DNA of 64,000 bases from DLKC01 sp002478885 (GTDB taxonomy: Bacteria > Bacteroidota > Bacteroidia > Chitinophagales > Chitinophagaceae). The notes below the pieces were generated by a model. It saw only the letters and a list, made by a program, of their open reading frames with translations. It did no database searches and was not told the DNA's origin. Position numbers and translations under genes: made by a program. Below, in pieces: positions 45,142 through 54,792 of this stretch. The stretch covers positions 2,976,001 through 3,040,000 of the forward strand of contig JAXLUI010000001.1 in the NCBI GenBank assembly GCA_046329585.1, written 5' to 3'. Numbering within the stretch: position 1 is the first letter of the stretch; every line of letters starts with the position of its first letter.

Positions 45142-45872
45142 AATGAAAATATTTTGACAAATGTAGGCTTGAATAAATCACTGTTGAAATTATTAGATCA
45201 ACAGGAACAATTGGGTTAGTAGCAGGCGTTGATTACAGCGAGTAACAGGAAGGTAAGCTTGCATGAATTGCTTTTTTGCCGCACGCCTCCAAAATCGGGT
45301 GAGATAGTTCCTGCGCTTCCGCTGCGATAGATAAAAGATGGCAAACTGCGAATGGGTGATTTTTAAGTGATCCGGCAACAAGAACGCAACGGATCATTTG
45401 TATTCGTATGATTGTTTGCTTTTGTAACAACATCATACTTCTGCGTAAATAAATAAACTTGTAAAACACATGCGGGTAATCTTATTCAAATAAAATTCTT
45501 CGAAACATTTTTATTGCACACAAAAAAATTACATCATGATTTTTAGTTGTTGTTATGCAGCGTGGATCTATAGGTCTCCAGGTATTGAATGAAATGAACA
45601 ATGCTGAAACGTAGATGCAGCAACGCTTTCAGCTGATGGAAAAAATTATGTGAAGCGATGCTGTTACACTTGCAATAAGAAATGTTGTTTTCTTTGTATT
45701 GTGAAATGATAAGTTAATTCACATTCGATCTGAAAATTGTGCATAAAATATTTTAAAAAAATTTTTGTGTTAGAAAAAACTATTTATAATATTGTGATGG
45801 GAATTTAATTCCCTGTACTTACTAACCCATCCATATACAGAGTCCCGCTTCGGCGGGATTCTTGTTTTTGAA
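45142..45872. other. AT-rich intergenic region, candidate small RNA at its right end
   Basis: Between the LpxD-like gene and the pseudouridine synthase. Short minus-strand ORFs here (45193-45469) have no protein-like character. The right third (about 45700-45860) is very AT-rich and ends in a clear terminator, with no gene ending nearby to account for it; an unannotated small RNA or a short leader is possible. Confidence 0.4.
45843..45870 (+). terminator. Terminator hairpin with TTCG tetraloop
   Basis: TCCCGC-TTCG-GCGGGA (45843-45858) followed by TTCTTGTTTTT. The nearest plus-strand gene ends more than 3.8 kb upstream, and the pseudouridine synthase starts only 3 bp after it. It may end a short RNA or act as a leader attenuator. 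Confidence 0.65.
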
Positions 45873-46460
45873 ATGAAACGCTATTTTATCATCTACAAAC
45901 CATACCTCGTTTTATCACAATTCACTTCGCAATTGTCAAAAAAAACACTGGCTGATTTTTACAACGTTCCTAAAAATGTTTATCCCGTCGGGCGCCTGGA
46001 CGAAGACAGTGAAGGTTTGTTAATGCTCACCAACGATGCACAACTTAACCAGCGATTGTTGCAGCCTGCTGCAATGCATGAAAGAGAATATTTGGTGCAG
46101 GTGGATGGCTTGTTTACCGAAGAAGCGGCAAAACAACTTAGTGCAGGTACAACCATAACCGTTCACGGTAAAAGCTACAACACAAACACCTGCCTTGTTA
46201 CAGTTTTGAGTGAAGAACCCGCATTACCTTTGAGAAATCCGCCGGTGCGTTTCAGGAAGAATATTCCAACGTCATGGATAAGTATCGTTCTCACGGAAGG
46301 CAAGAACAGGCAGGTAAGAAAAATGACTGCAGCTGTTGGGTTTCCTACACTAAGATTGGTGCGCTGCCGCATCGGGAATATTACACTGGGTCAACTGCAA
46401 CCTGGTGATATGATCGAAATGCCCCGTAAAATGGTGTATAAAAAATTATTCAATGAATAG
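45873..46460 (+). CDS. RluE/RsuA-type rRNA pseudouridine synthase
   Basis: 195 residues. It has the RsuA/RluE family start (YFIIYKPYLVLSQF), the catalytic Asp in VGRLDEDSEGLLMLTND, YLVQVDG, and the C-terminal TEGKNRQVRKM...TLRLVRCRIGNI block. There is no S4 domain, which fits RluE (23S rRNA). The target uridine is inferred from family only. The next gene overlaps by 8 bp, so the two are translationally coupled. Confidence 0.9.
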   Translation: MKRYFIIYKPYLVLSQFTSQLSKKTLADFYNVPKNVYPVGRLDEDSEGLLMLTNDAQLNQRLLQPAAMHEREYLVQVDGLFTEEAAKQLSAGTTITVHGKSYNTNTCLVTVLSEEPALPLRNPPVRFRKNIPTSWISIVLTEGKNRQVRKMTAAVGFPTLRLVRCRIGNITLGQLQPGDMIEMPRKMVYKKLFNE

Positions 46461-46926
46461 CGCTTACGAAGCTGGCGAGGCTGGTTATATCATCAGCACA
46501 GACACGGCAAAACTTAACATCGGTCTTATTCATCATTACCTTTCCCGGGAATCATATTGGGCGCAGGGTATTCCGCGGGCCATCGTCGAAAAGTCAATCA
46601 CGAATTCGATCTGCTTCGGCATTTATAAAACCGGTGAACAGGTCGGTTTCGCCAGGGTGGTTTCTGACAAGGCTACCTTCGCCTATCTCGCCGATGTGTT
46701 TGTGTTGCCTGCATATCGTGGTAAAGGGTTAAGCAAATTTTTGATGAAAACTATTCATGCACATCCCGATCTGCAGAACCTGCGCAGGTGGTGGCTGGGT
46801 ACAAAAGATGCACACGGTCTTTATGCGCAGTTTGGGTGGACGCTCATCAACGAAGACGTGGCCAAACGATTTATGCAGTTACATAACCCCGATGTTTACA
46901 AAAATTCTTCACCGCAACAGGAATAA
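46453..46926 (+). CDS. GNAT family N-acetyltransferase
   Basis: 157 residues. The acetyl-CoA motif A is in VGFARVVSDKATFAYLADVFVLPAYRGKGLSKFLMK. C-terminal WWLGTKDAHGLYAQFGW closes the fold. It overlaps the pseudouridine synthase gene by 8 bp. This family (often annotated as a generic GNAT) has unknown substrates; the coupling hints at a role tied to RNA or ribosome modification, but nothing shows it. Confidence 0.88.
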   Translation: MNSAYEAGEAGYIISTDTAKLNIGLIHHYLSRESYWAQGIPRAIVEKSITNSICFGIYKTGEQVGFARVVSDKATFAYLADVFVLPAYRGKGLSKFLMKTIHAHPDLQNLRRWWLGTKDAHGLYAQFGWTLINEDVAKRFMQLHNPDVYKNSSPQQE

Positions 46927-47023
46927 GCGCCGGCTGTTAAGCCCGTGCTATAATCCGCGCAACAGTATCTGTACAATAGCCGGCACGGCAATAACACGCG
47001 TGTTTGTTGCACAGTGCTCCGGA

Positions 47024-47044
47024 AGTTGAAGCGTGCGACGCAAC
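47024..47044 (+). repeat. Intergenic repeat, right arm, copy 16
   Basis: AGTTGAAGCGTGCGACGCAAC in the 215-bp gap before pheS. The left side contains GTTTGTTGCACAGTGCTCC, which may be a rearranged arm. Confidence 0.55.
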
Positions 47045-47141
47045 GAAGTTGAATTGCGTTTCAAAAGCAGGGCCCATAAAACAAAATCAGCAATCGGTAG
47101 CCTGCATTTACGGTTAGCCACATTAATATTATCTTCGCCGC

Positions 47142-48173
47142 ATGGAAAATCTGGTGCAACAGTTAGAGCAATATAAAAATGAAATTGCAGCGTACGAGGC
47201 CAACACCGCCGCGGCAGTGGAAGCTTACCGCATAAAATATCTCGGTACAAAAGGCATTGTGAAAGCCGTGATGGGTGAAATGAAAAACGTGCCTAACGAT
47301 CAAAAAAAATCTTTCGGTTTACTCCTGAACGAGTTCCGGCAGATCGCTGAAGCAAAGTATGAAACACTAAAAGCGGCTTTAACAGGCAATCAAACAGAGC
47401 CCGCAGAAACATTCGACTCTACCCTGCCCGGCGATGTGTATCCCCTTGGGTCGAGGCACCCGATCTCTATTGTTCGTAAAAATATCATCGACATTTTTCA
47501 CCGCCTTGGCTTTGCAGTTGCAGAAGGCCCGGAAATAGAAGACGACTGGCACAACTTCGGTGCTATGAACCTGCCGGCCGATCACCCGGCCCGCGACATG
47601 CAGGATACTTTTTACATCAACAAAAATCCTGATTGGTTATTGCGCACGCATACAAGCAGTGTGCAGGCGCGGGTAATGGAAAAACAAAAGCCACCGATCC
47701 GCGTCATTTGCCCCGGCCGTGTTTACAGGAATGAAACGATCAGCGCAAGGGCCCACTGCTTCTTTCACCAGGTTGAGGGGCTGTGTATCGATGATAATGT
47801 AAGCTTTGCTGATCTTAAGCAAACGCTCTATTTCTTTGTGCAGGAAATGTTCGGCAAAACAGTAAAAATCCGTTTTCGCCCTTCTTATTTCCCGTTTACC
47901 GAGCCAAGTGCCGAAATGGATATCAGTTGCCTCATCTGTGGCGGCGATGGTTGTAATGTTTGCAAACATACCGGCTGGGTAGAAATTCTGGGAAGCGGCA
48001 TGGTGCACCCCAGGGTGCTCGAAAATTTTGGCATCGATTCCAACAAATACACCGGCTTTGCATTTGGCATGGGCATGGAGCGTATCTGCCAGTTAAAATA
48101 CCGCGTTAACGACCTGCGCTTATATTCACAAAACGATGTGCGGTTTTTAAAACAATTTACCAGCGCAAGGTAA
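47142..48173 (+). CDS. pheS: Phenylalanine--tRNA ligase alpha subunit
   Basis: 343 residues. The N-terminal coiled coil (MENLVQQLEQYKNEIAAYEA) precedes a class II synthetase core: motif 2 RVICPGRVYRNETISARAHCFFHQVEG, FRPSYFPFTEPSAEMDI, and motif 3 GFAFGMGMERI. It has a small Cys-rich insert (CLICGGDGCNVCKHTGW), typical of this Bacteroidota form. It forms the alpha2beta2 enzyme with PheT, which is not in the window. A terminator follows. Confidence 0.97.
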   Translation: MENLVQQLEQYKNEIAAYEANTAAAVEAYRIKYLGTKGIVKAVMGEMKNVPNDQKKSFGLLLNEFRQIAEAKYETLKAALTGNQTEPAETFDSTLPGDVYPLGSRHPISIVRKNIIDIFHRLGFAVAEGPEIEDDWHNFGAMNLPADHPARDMQDTFYINKNPDWLLRTHTSSVQARVMEKQKPPIRVICPGRVYRNETISARAHCFFHQVEGLCIDDNVSFADLKQTLYFFVQEMFGKTVKIRFRPSYFPFTEPSAEMDISCLICGGDGCNVCKHTGWVEILGSGMVHPRVLENFGIDSNKYTGFAFGMGMERICQLKYRVNDLRLYSQNDVRFLKQFTSAR

Positions 48174-48202
48174 ATACGCATGGCGTATTAGAATTTTTTT
48201 GG

Positions 48203-48233
48203 GCCCTGCAGCATAACGCTGTGGGGCTTTTCT
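48203..48233 (+). terminator. Terminator of pheS
   Basis: GCCCTGCAGC (48203-48212) pairs with GCTGTGGGGC (48218-48227), with two wobbles, followed by TTTTCTT. It abuts the left arm of repeat copy 17. Confidence 0.65.
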
Positions 48234-48252
48234 TGCGTCGCACACTTGTACA
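48231..48252 (-). repeat. Intergenic repeat, inverted orientation, copy 17
   Basis: TCTTGCGTCGCACACTTGTACA is the arm in CpG form. It follows the pheS terminator directly; no partner arm is clear. Confidence 0.6.
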
Positions 48253-48384
48253 ATAAGTCCGGAGTTGGGCAAACACAAAAAGCCCCCAAAAGCCATTCCC
48301 CAACCATAAAATGTACTCGGTCTTTCCGGCCAAACGCTTTTCATCAAGTCAGGCGAAGTTTTTAAATTAATTTGCGGCAGCTTT

Positions 48385-48660
48385 ATGATGCAAACAATCT
48401 CAATAAAAGTCAGCGGTAAAGTGCAGGGCGTTTTTTACAGGCAAAGCACCAAAGAAAAAGCATTGTCGCTCGGCATTAAAGGGCACGTACAGAATATGCC
48501 CGATGGTTCCGTTTATATTGTTGCAACAGCCGAACAGGATGCGTTGGTGCAATTGCTTCAGTACTGTTACAAAGGCCCGTCGGGAGCGCGGGTTACAAAT
48601 ATTGAAACTGCTGTTATGGAGTTGCAGCTTTTTGATGGATTTGTCATCATAAGAAAGTAG
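48385..48660 (+). CDS. Acylphosphatase
   Basis: 91 residues, the usual size. The catalytic Arg is in KVQGVFYRQSTKEKA and the catalytic Asn in HVQNMPDGSVYIVA. It hydrolyses acyl phosphates in the cytoplasm. Two adjacent ATGs (48385, 48388) are both plausible starts. It is a short monocistronic-looking gene 102 bp upstream of the large AsmA-like gene. Confidence 0.93.
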   Translation: MMQTISIKVSGKVQGVFYRQSTKEKALSLGIKGHVQNMPDGSVYIVATAEQDALVQLLQYCYKGPSGARVTNIETAVMELQLFDGFVIIRK

Positions 48661-48762
48661 AATTAGTTCTGCACAGGCAGGCAAAATTAAATTGGAAAGC
48701 TATTTTCAGGTAACTTAGAACCGTTAATACACAACCCCGCATTAATCATTCATTTGCTTCTC

Positions 48763-51700
48763 ATGAAGGCTTCTATAAAGAAAAAAATTTCCAGGATCTT
48801 TAAAATTACCGGCATCGGCTTAGGAAGTATATTACTGCTGATGTTTTTATTGCCGGTACTGTTTCCCGATTTTGTTTCAGATAAAATAAAAACATGGGCC
48901 AATGATGTAATCACCAGCCAGCTTAATTTTTCTAAAGCAAGGCTGTCATTCTTTAAACACTTTCCTGCACTTACACTTACCCTTTACGATGTTACCTTAA
49001 CCGGTTCAAAACCCTTTGAGAAAGACACGTTGATCGCTGCCGGCGAAATTGCCTTGGGATTAGATCTGCAGACCGTTTTTTCCGAAAGGCTGAGGGTCGA
49101 CCAGGTTTTTTTAACACGTGCCAATATCAATGTCAGGGTCGATTCTGCCGGCGAGGCAAACTATAATATCTATAAAACAGATACCGCAGCAGTCGCTAAC
49201 CCGGCCGATTCCGGTACAGCGTCTTTAAAGATAGAGCGCATAAAAATTGAGCACAGCAATTTAACCTATGACGACCGCTCAATACCCATCGTTATAAATG
49301 CGAAGGAAATGAACTATGAAGGAAAGGGTGACCTGAGCAAAGCCATTTTCGATCTCGCCTCTCATGTGTCCATCGGGTCCTTTGATCTCGATTACGACGG
49401 CCAGCATTATATCGGTTCTAAAAAATTAAGTGCAGACCTTGTTACTAAAATCAACACAAGCTCACTTGCCTTTGCTTTCGAGAAAAATGACTTAAAGCTC
49501 AACAACCTGCCTGTTGATTTTACCGGCAGGTTTGAGTTTTTGGAACATGGTTATAACATGGACTTTAAAATTCATTCTACAAAAGGAGACCTCCACGATC
49601 TCTTTACTGCATTGCCTCCCGGTTACATGACCTGGGTGGAAAATACCAATGCAAAAGGTAAGGTCGATGTCGAGGCGTACTTAACCGGGAAATACGACGC
49701 CGACGCGAACCTGATGCCCGATCTCGGTCTCAATATGAAGATCAGGAATGGCTCCCTCAATTATAAGGGGGCGCCTGCCTCCATCGATAACATCTTTCTG
49801 AATTTCGATACGCAACTGCCTTCACTAAATACCGACAGCCTTTATGTGAATATCGATTCCATTTATTTCACAATGGGCAAAGACTATTTCAGCAGCATCG
49901 TTAAACTCAATAACCTTAACAAGCCTGAAGTGCATGCTAAGATCAACAGCGAAATAGACCTGGAAAAATGGGACCAGGCAATGGGCTTTGGCCCCGCTGA
50001 GCTCAGGGGCAAATACGCGCTTCACCTGGCGGCGGATGGAAAATATCAAACAACCATTGTGCAAAGGCCTATACGGGGTGCAGATACCATAATAACAAGC
50101 ATCCCGGTATTCAACCTTCAGTCTTCTTTAACCAATGGCTATTTTAAATATGCTGCATTGCCGCAGGCGGTAAACAATATCAGTTTCAACCTCAATGCGT
50201 CATGCCCCGACAGCAATTACCAGCATGGAAAGTTTTCTGTTGAAAATCTAAATGCTACCGTGCTCGGTAATTTTATAAAAGGCTACTTCAGGCTCAGCAA
50301 CTTTAAAGAGTACAGCCTGGATGCCTATATAAAAACAGCCCTTAAACTGGATGAAGTAAAAAGCTTTTACCCGCTCGACAGCATAGATCTTAAGGGCAAT
50401 ATGAATATTGACATGCAGCTTAAGGGAAACTACATTCCGGCCAAAAAGCAATTCCCCGTCACCAATGTGGCCATCAAACTCCGGGATGGTTCGGTGCAAA
50501 CAAAATATTACCCGCATCCACTCGAAAAGATCCAGGTCGATGCCGGCGTTACAAACACCGACGGAACAACAAAAAATACTTCGGTGCTCATAAAACCATT
50601 TGCCTTTGAATTCGAAGGGCAGCCATTCGCGGTCACTGCCGATCTGAAAAACCTGGATGACCTTAAATACGATATCAGCTCAAAAGGCACGATCGATATC
50701 GGCAGGATCTACCAGGTGTTTTCACAAAAAGGAACGGAGATAAGCGGCCTGGTAAAAACCGATCTTTCTTTAAAAGGCCTGCAAAGCGACGCCACCGCAC
50801 AGCGCTACAGCAGGCTGTCAAATTCCGGCACCGCCGAAGTGAAAGACCTCGAAATGAGGTCGCAGTATTTCCCCCTGCCGTTCAAAATTGCTGGCGGTCT
50901 CTTTAGGTTCAAAGACGATAAAATGTGGTTCGATCAGTTCAAAGCTGCTTACGGCAAATCAACGTTTACCCTCAACGGTTATTTGTCCAACGTAATCAAT
51001 TATGCGCTGAAAGAAAATGAACCGCTGAAAGGCAATTTTAAATGCACGTCCGCTTACCTCCTCGTTGATGAATTCATGGCCTATGCCGGCGACACGGCCA
51101 CAGCCGCGGACACAACAGCGACCGGTGTGGTGCTGGTGCCTGCCAACCTAAGTCTTGTATTCAACGCCGATGTAAATAAATTGGCGTATAATGGATTGGA
51201 ACTGGAAGATTTTATAGGCGAAATGGCCATCGACAGCGGTAAGATCAAACTAAAGCAGGCAGGCTTCAACATAATAGGTGCACCCGTTATTATGGACGCG
51301 GAATATGGAAGTTTATCGCCCGTAAAAGCATATTTCAATTACCATATCAACGCAAAAGAGTTCGACATCAAACGCGCCTATAACGAAATCAAGCTCTTCC
51401 GCGACCTCGCCACCTCGGCCGCAGGTGCCGAAGGCATCGTTTCGCTTGACTACACACTCGGCGGTAAACTCGGTGCAGACATGCATCCCCTGTATCCCTC
51501 GCTCAAAGGTGCTGGCGTACTGTCTGTAAAAAAAGTAAAAATGAACGGTTTTAAACTCTTCAGCGCGGTAGGTAAGGAAACAGGCAAAGACAGTATCAGC
51601 AACCCCGATCTCTCCGAGGTAAATATCAAAACAACCATCGCCAATAACATCATCACACTCGAGCGCACCAAAATGAAAGTGGCCGGCTTCAGGCCACGCT

Positions 51701-51882
51701 TCGAAGGCCAGGTAAGTTTCGATGGCAAACTCAATCTTTCCGGCCGCTTGGGCCTTCCGCCCTTTGGCATCATCGGCATTCCATTTAGCGTAACCGGCAC
51801 GCAGGACAAACCCGTCGTTAAACTGCGTAAACAAAAAGATTCCGATAAAATAGAAGAGACCACAGAAGAAGCAGACCAGTAA
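48763..51882 (+). CDS. AsmA-like envelope protein
   Basis: 1039 residues from ATG 48763. One N-terminal membrane helix (ITGIGLGSILLLMFLLPVLF) is followed by the AsmA N-domain (LNFSKARLSFFKHFPALTLTLYDVTLTGSKPF) and a long repetitive beta-structured groove ending in the AsmA C-region (RLGLPPFGIIGIPFSVTGTQDKPVVKLRKQK). The charged tail (EETTEEADQ) ends the protein. AsmA-like proteins span the periplasm and are linked to lipid transport to the outer membrane. The length is typical of Bacteroidota AsmA proteins. Its last 1 kb uses more GC-rich codons than most neighbours. Confidence 0.9.
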   Translation: MKASIKKKISRIFKITGIGLGSILLLMFLLPVLFPDFVSDKIKTWANDVITSQLNFSKARLSFFKHFPALTLTLYDVTLTGSKPFEKDTLIAAGEIALGLDLQTVFSERLRVDQVFLTRANINVRVDSAGEANYNIYKTDTAAVANPADSGTASLKIERIKIEHSNLTYDDRSIPIVINAKEMNYEGKGDLSKAIFDLASHVSIGSFDLDYDGQHYIGSKKLSADLVTKINTSSLAFAFEKNDLKLNNLPVDFTGRFEFLEHGYNMDFKIHSTKGDLHDLFTALPPGYMTWVENTNAKGKVDVEAYLTGKYDADANLMPDLGLNMKIRNGSLNYKGAPASIDNIFLNFDTQLPSLNTDSLYVNIDSIYFTMGKDYFSSIVKLNNLNKPEVHAKINSEIDLEKWDQAMGFGPAELRGKYALHLAADGKYQTTIVQRPIRGADTIITSIPVFNLQSSLTNGYFKYAALPQAVNNISFNLNASCPDSNYQHGKFSVENLNATVLGNFIKGYFRLSNFKEYSLDAYIKTALKLDEVKSFYPLDSIDLKGNMNIDMQLKGNYIPAKKQFPVTNVAIKLRDGSVQTKYYPHPLEKIQVDAGVTNTDGTTKNTSVLIKPFAFEFEGQPFAVTADLKNLDDLKYDISSKGTIDIGRIYQVFSQKGTEISGLVKTDLSLKGLQSDATAQRYSRLSNSGTAEVKDLEMRSQYFPLPFKIAGGLFRFKDDKMWFDQFKAAYGKSTFTLNGYLSNVINYALKENEPLKGNFKCTSAYLLVDEFMAYAGDTATAADTTATGVVLVPANLSLVFNADVNKLAYNGLELEDFIGEMAIDSGKIKLKQAGFNIIGAPVIMDAEYGSLSPVKAYFNYHINAKEFDIKRAYNEIKLFRDLATSAAGAEGIVSLDYTLGGKLGADMHPLYPSLKGAGVLSVKKVKMNGFKLFSAVGKETGKDSISNPDLSEVNIKTTIANNIITLERTKMKVAGFRPRFEGQVSFDGKLNLSGRLGLPPFGIIGIPFSVTGTQDKPVVKLRKQKDSDKIEETTEEADQ

Positions 51883-51902
51883 CCCTTGGGGCCGGCAGTT
51901 GC

Positions 51903-52064
51903 AACGCTGCCCGGCTGCTTTCCCGGGAGAAACCCGAAAAGCACATCGAAATAGGATTTGAAAAGCAAGCTCATTTTAATGAATATCTTTCATCGCTGCA
52001 ACGAAATGACCCTAAACTTTATAATGTTGATAAATTACCTGACGATTTCCGATCCACCAAATAA
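51903..52064 (+). pseudogene. Orphan C-terminal coding fragment
   Basis: A 53-codon stretch ending in TAA reads like a protein tail: RLLSREKPEKHIEIGFEKQ, then AHFNEYLSSLQRNDPKLYNV and DKLPDDFRSTK. It has no start codon at its head and its frame runs back into the 3' end of the AsmA gene in another frame. The composition (dense charged and aromatic residues, no low complexity) is protein-like. It may be the remnant of a gene cut off by deletion; the family is not recognised. Chance is possible. Confidence 0.35.
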
Positions 52065-52432
52065 CAAAGCTTTAGTGCCCTGTTTGCTGTAGGTCTTCTG
52101 GCTTGTGCCTTGCTGTTTCTTGAAATTGCGAATGGCTCAGTGGTTTTAAAAAAATATTGCGCAAATGTCAAAATTGTCTGTGAATTGCCCCACACGCCGA
52201 CAATTTTTTGTTTTGTCCGGTTCAGCGATGCCTTTTATTTTACATCACCAAGCTTCATTTGCAATGCAAACCTTCACCATTGGATTTGCGAATGCTAGCG
52301 TGGGATGCATGGGTATCCTGTTTTTAGATTTATCTACTGAACAATTATAATTAAAGAGAGCAAAAGTGTAGACCAATACATCGTTTCTCACTCATAGGAT
52401 AGTTTTACGCGGGTATTATTCATTTTATTTCA
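52065..52432. other. Gene-free stretch before the repeat array
   Basis: I see no convincing gene, hairpin or repeat. Short plus-strand ORFs near 52110-52350 lack protein-like character. It leads into the repeat array. Confidence 0.5.
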
Positions 52433-54030
52433 CCATTGACTATTCACGTCCCCGCCATACAAATCCGCGGTCATTTTTGCAGTACAGGCCGGTCTTTACT
52501 TAGTCCTTACTTGGTAGATACTTGGTAGATGGTTGGTGGGGAATTGGTAAAACCAGGCCAAAACCAATTGTTACTCCCCCATTTCCGGTTTTCCCGCCTC
52601 CACCCCCTTTGACACCTCCAGTTTCACGTCTGACTCTCCCTTTTCCTCCATTCACTATTGCCTATCCCAAGCAACCCGTTACCCCAATCATATTACCGAC
52701 CGCAATGTGTGGCGCTGGCAAGCGGAAACGTGCAGGAACCCTCCCTGCGTGACGCAGTCAGGCAGGAATCGGGTTTCGCTTGACTTTTTTGGGTTACTTT
52801 TTTGTGTCAAGACAAAGAAAGTGACAAAACAAATCCCTGAACGACTACTTCAAAAAACACCCGCACTTCCTCCATCAACAATGAAGAAGACTACTTCCCG
52901 TTTCACGATCCCCTCCATTCACCATTGACCATTCACCATTCACGCTCTCCCGCTTCAGGCACTACCCGGCCCGTTGCCCCCAATCATATTACCGACCGCA
53001 ATGTGTGGCGCTGGCAAGCGAAAACGCGCGGAGCGATCGGGTTTCGCTTGACTTTTTGGGTTACTTTTTTGTGTCAAGACAAAAAGTGACAAAACAAATC
53101 CCTGAACGACTACTTCAAAAAACACACGCATTTCCTCCATCAACAAGAAGACGATTACTTCCCATCTCACTCTTCACCATTGACCATTCACCATTGACGC
53201 TCTCCACTTCACGCTCTCCGCCATACAAATCCGCGGTCATTTTGCAGTAAAAAGACCAGCCCTTACTCGAGGCCTTACTTGGTAGATACTTGGTAGATAC
53301 TTGGTAGATGGTTGGTAGGGAGTTGGTAAACCCAGGCCAAAACCAATTGTTACTCCCCCTTTCCGGTTTTCCCGCCTCCACCCCTTTACGTCTCCAGTTT
53401 CAAGTATGACGCTTCCCGCCCACATTAACCATTCACCATTCACGCTCTCCGCTTCACGTTTCCCGCTTCAGGCACTACCCAGCCCGTTTTGCCCCCAATC
53501 ATATTACCGACCGCAATGTGTGGCGCTGGCAAGCGAAAACGCGCGGAGCGATCGGGTTTCGCTTGACTTTTTGGGTTACTTTTTGTGGCAAGACAAAAAA
53601 GTGACAAAACAAATCCCTGAACGACTACTTCAAAAACACCCGCACTTCCTCCATCAACAATGAAGAAGACTACTTCCCGTTTCACGATCCCCTCCATTCA
53701 CCATTGACCATTCACCATTCACGCTCTCCCCTTCACGTTTCCCGCTTCAGGCACAACCCAGCCCGTTGCCCCCAATCATATTACCGACCGCAATGTGTGG
53801 CGCTGGCAAGCGAAAAACGCGCGGAGCGATCGGGTTTCGCTTGACTTTTTTGGGTTACTTTTTTGTGTCAAGACAAAAAAGTGACAAAACAAATCCCTGA
53901 ACGACTACTTCAAAACACCCGCACTTCCTCCATCAACAATGAAGAAGACTACTTCCCGTTTCACGATCCCCTCCATTCACCATTGACCATTGACCATTCA
54001 CCATTGACGCTCCCCGCTCACGTCCCCCGT
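52433..54030. repeat. Higher-order repeat array, P-Q-Q-P-Q-Q
   Basis: Two unit types alternate. P units (starting with CGCCATACAAATCCGCGG at 52453 and 53219, 766 bp apart) contain tandem ACTTGGTAGAT (two copies in the first, three in the second) and a CCAATTGTTACTCCCCC segment. Q units begin at the anchor ACCGACCGCAATGTGTGGCG (52695, 52991, 53506, 53783) and contain GCTTGACTTTTTTGGGTTAC, a hairpin around TGTGTCAAGACA, and end in CACCATTGACCATTCACC repeats. The order is P-Q-Q twice, so a supra-unit of about 770-810 bp was duplicated. Short ORFs here shift frame between copies and are not genes. Confidence 0.85.
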
Positions 54031-54330
54031 CTGACGCTTCACGTTTACCGTCTCACGACTCCCACCTTCCCCTCCCCAATACCTCCCTAATACCAAAGGA
54101 ATACCTAAGGTATAACGACACCGGTATACTGCCGGTTATCCTTCGGTCGTATTTCGCCGGTACTTCATTAAATCGGGAGATAGCAGTTTGCGGGAACAGG
54201 TTGCAGGTTTAGTAGCTATAATGTAGCGCAGTATGAACGTAAAGGGGTAGGGGCATCACTCTAAAATTACCGTTTCTTTCTGCAATATGCAAGCAGCATG
54301 CATACTTTTCCTGCTCCATAAAGGGCGGAA
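54031..54330. other. Gene-free tail of the repeat array
   Basis: Low-complexity C-rich sequence to about 54090, then GGTATAACGACACCGGTATACTGCC-type small hairpins, then plain sequence. No gene seen. Confidence 0.5.
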
Positions 54331-54351
54331 CGTACAAGGGAGTGACGCAAC
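54331..54351 (+). repeat. Intergenic repeat, right arm, copy 18
   Basis: CGTACAAGGGAGTGACGCAAC, a diverged right arm just downstream of the minus-strand alkyltransferase-like gene. Confidence 0.5.
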
Positions 54352-54390
54352 CGGTGCCAGGCTATGCAATGCAGCAGGTCCACCAAAGAA

Positions 54391-54783
54391 TTAAATACCC
54401 AGTTCCTTTGCCGGGTCCCAGTACCGTTGCGCAAAATCTACCACCTGGTCTTTCTCCACGGCAACACCATCTTTTTTCAGCAGGGCTTCCATTTCGTCGG
54501 GCGTTTTAAAATGGGCCTTGCCGCTGAGCATGCCGTTGCGGTTCACCACGCGCTGCGCCGGCACCTTCGGCCTTGCCTGCGATGCCGCATTCATGGCCCA
54601 GCCGACCATGCGCGCCGACAGGCCTGTACCAAGATAATTGGCGATGGCGCCATAGGAAGTTACACGCCCCCTGGGCACCTGCCGCACTACATCCCACACA
54701 TTTTCAAAAAAGGAAAAGGTCTTGGTCTGGTCGTTAACCGGGAGTTTGGAGGAAACTTTTTTGGCTGGGGCTGGCTTTTTCAT
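54391..54783 (-). CDS. Alkyltransferase-like (ATL/MGMT-family) protein
   Basis: 130 residues on the minus strand. It has the DNA-binding part of O6-alkylguanine-DNA alkyltransferases: VWDVVRQVPRGRVTSYGAIANYLGTG, SARMVGWAMN, then VPAQRVVNRNGMLSG. Where active MGMT has PCHRV, this reads PAQRV, so the acceptor Cys is missing. Proteins of this type (Atl1/YbaZ-like) bind alkylated DNA and hand it to nucleotide excision repair. A Lys-rich N-terminal tail (MKKPAPAKKVSSKLP) precedes the domain. It is downstream of DUF5522 and trmB in one unit. Confidence 0.9.
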   Translation of the reverse strand: MKKPAPAKKVSSKLPVNDQTKTFSFFENVWDVVRQVPRGRVTSYGAIANYLGTGLSARMVGWAMNAASQARPKVPAQRVVNRNGMLSGKAHFKTPDEMEALLKKDGVAVEKDQVVDFAQRYWDPAKELGI

Positions 54784-54792
54784 AGCTTAAAA

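Noticed and set aside
45193..45469. Two minus-strand ORFs upstream of the LpxD-like gene
   Set aside because: No protein-like pattern, no start context and they overlap each other in different frames.
52110..52350. Short plus-strand ORFs after the AsmA gene
   Set aside because: Low protein character and overlapping frames; no evidence of coding.
53270..53330. Tandem ACTTGGTAGAT as a possible CRISPR or iteron array
   Set aside because: Only two or three 11-mers without regular spacers, no cas or rep gene nearby.
52522..54090. Several short ORFs in the repeat array (for example those reading SLDFFGLLF...KVTKQIPERLLQK)
   Set aside because: The frames change between copies of the same repeat and the sequence is a hairpin-rich non-coding unit, so they are translations of a repeat, not genes.
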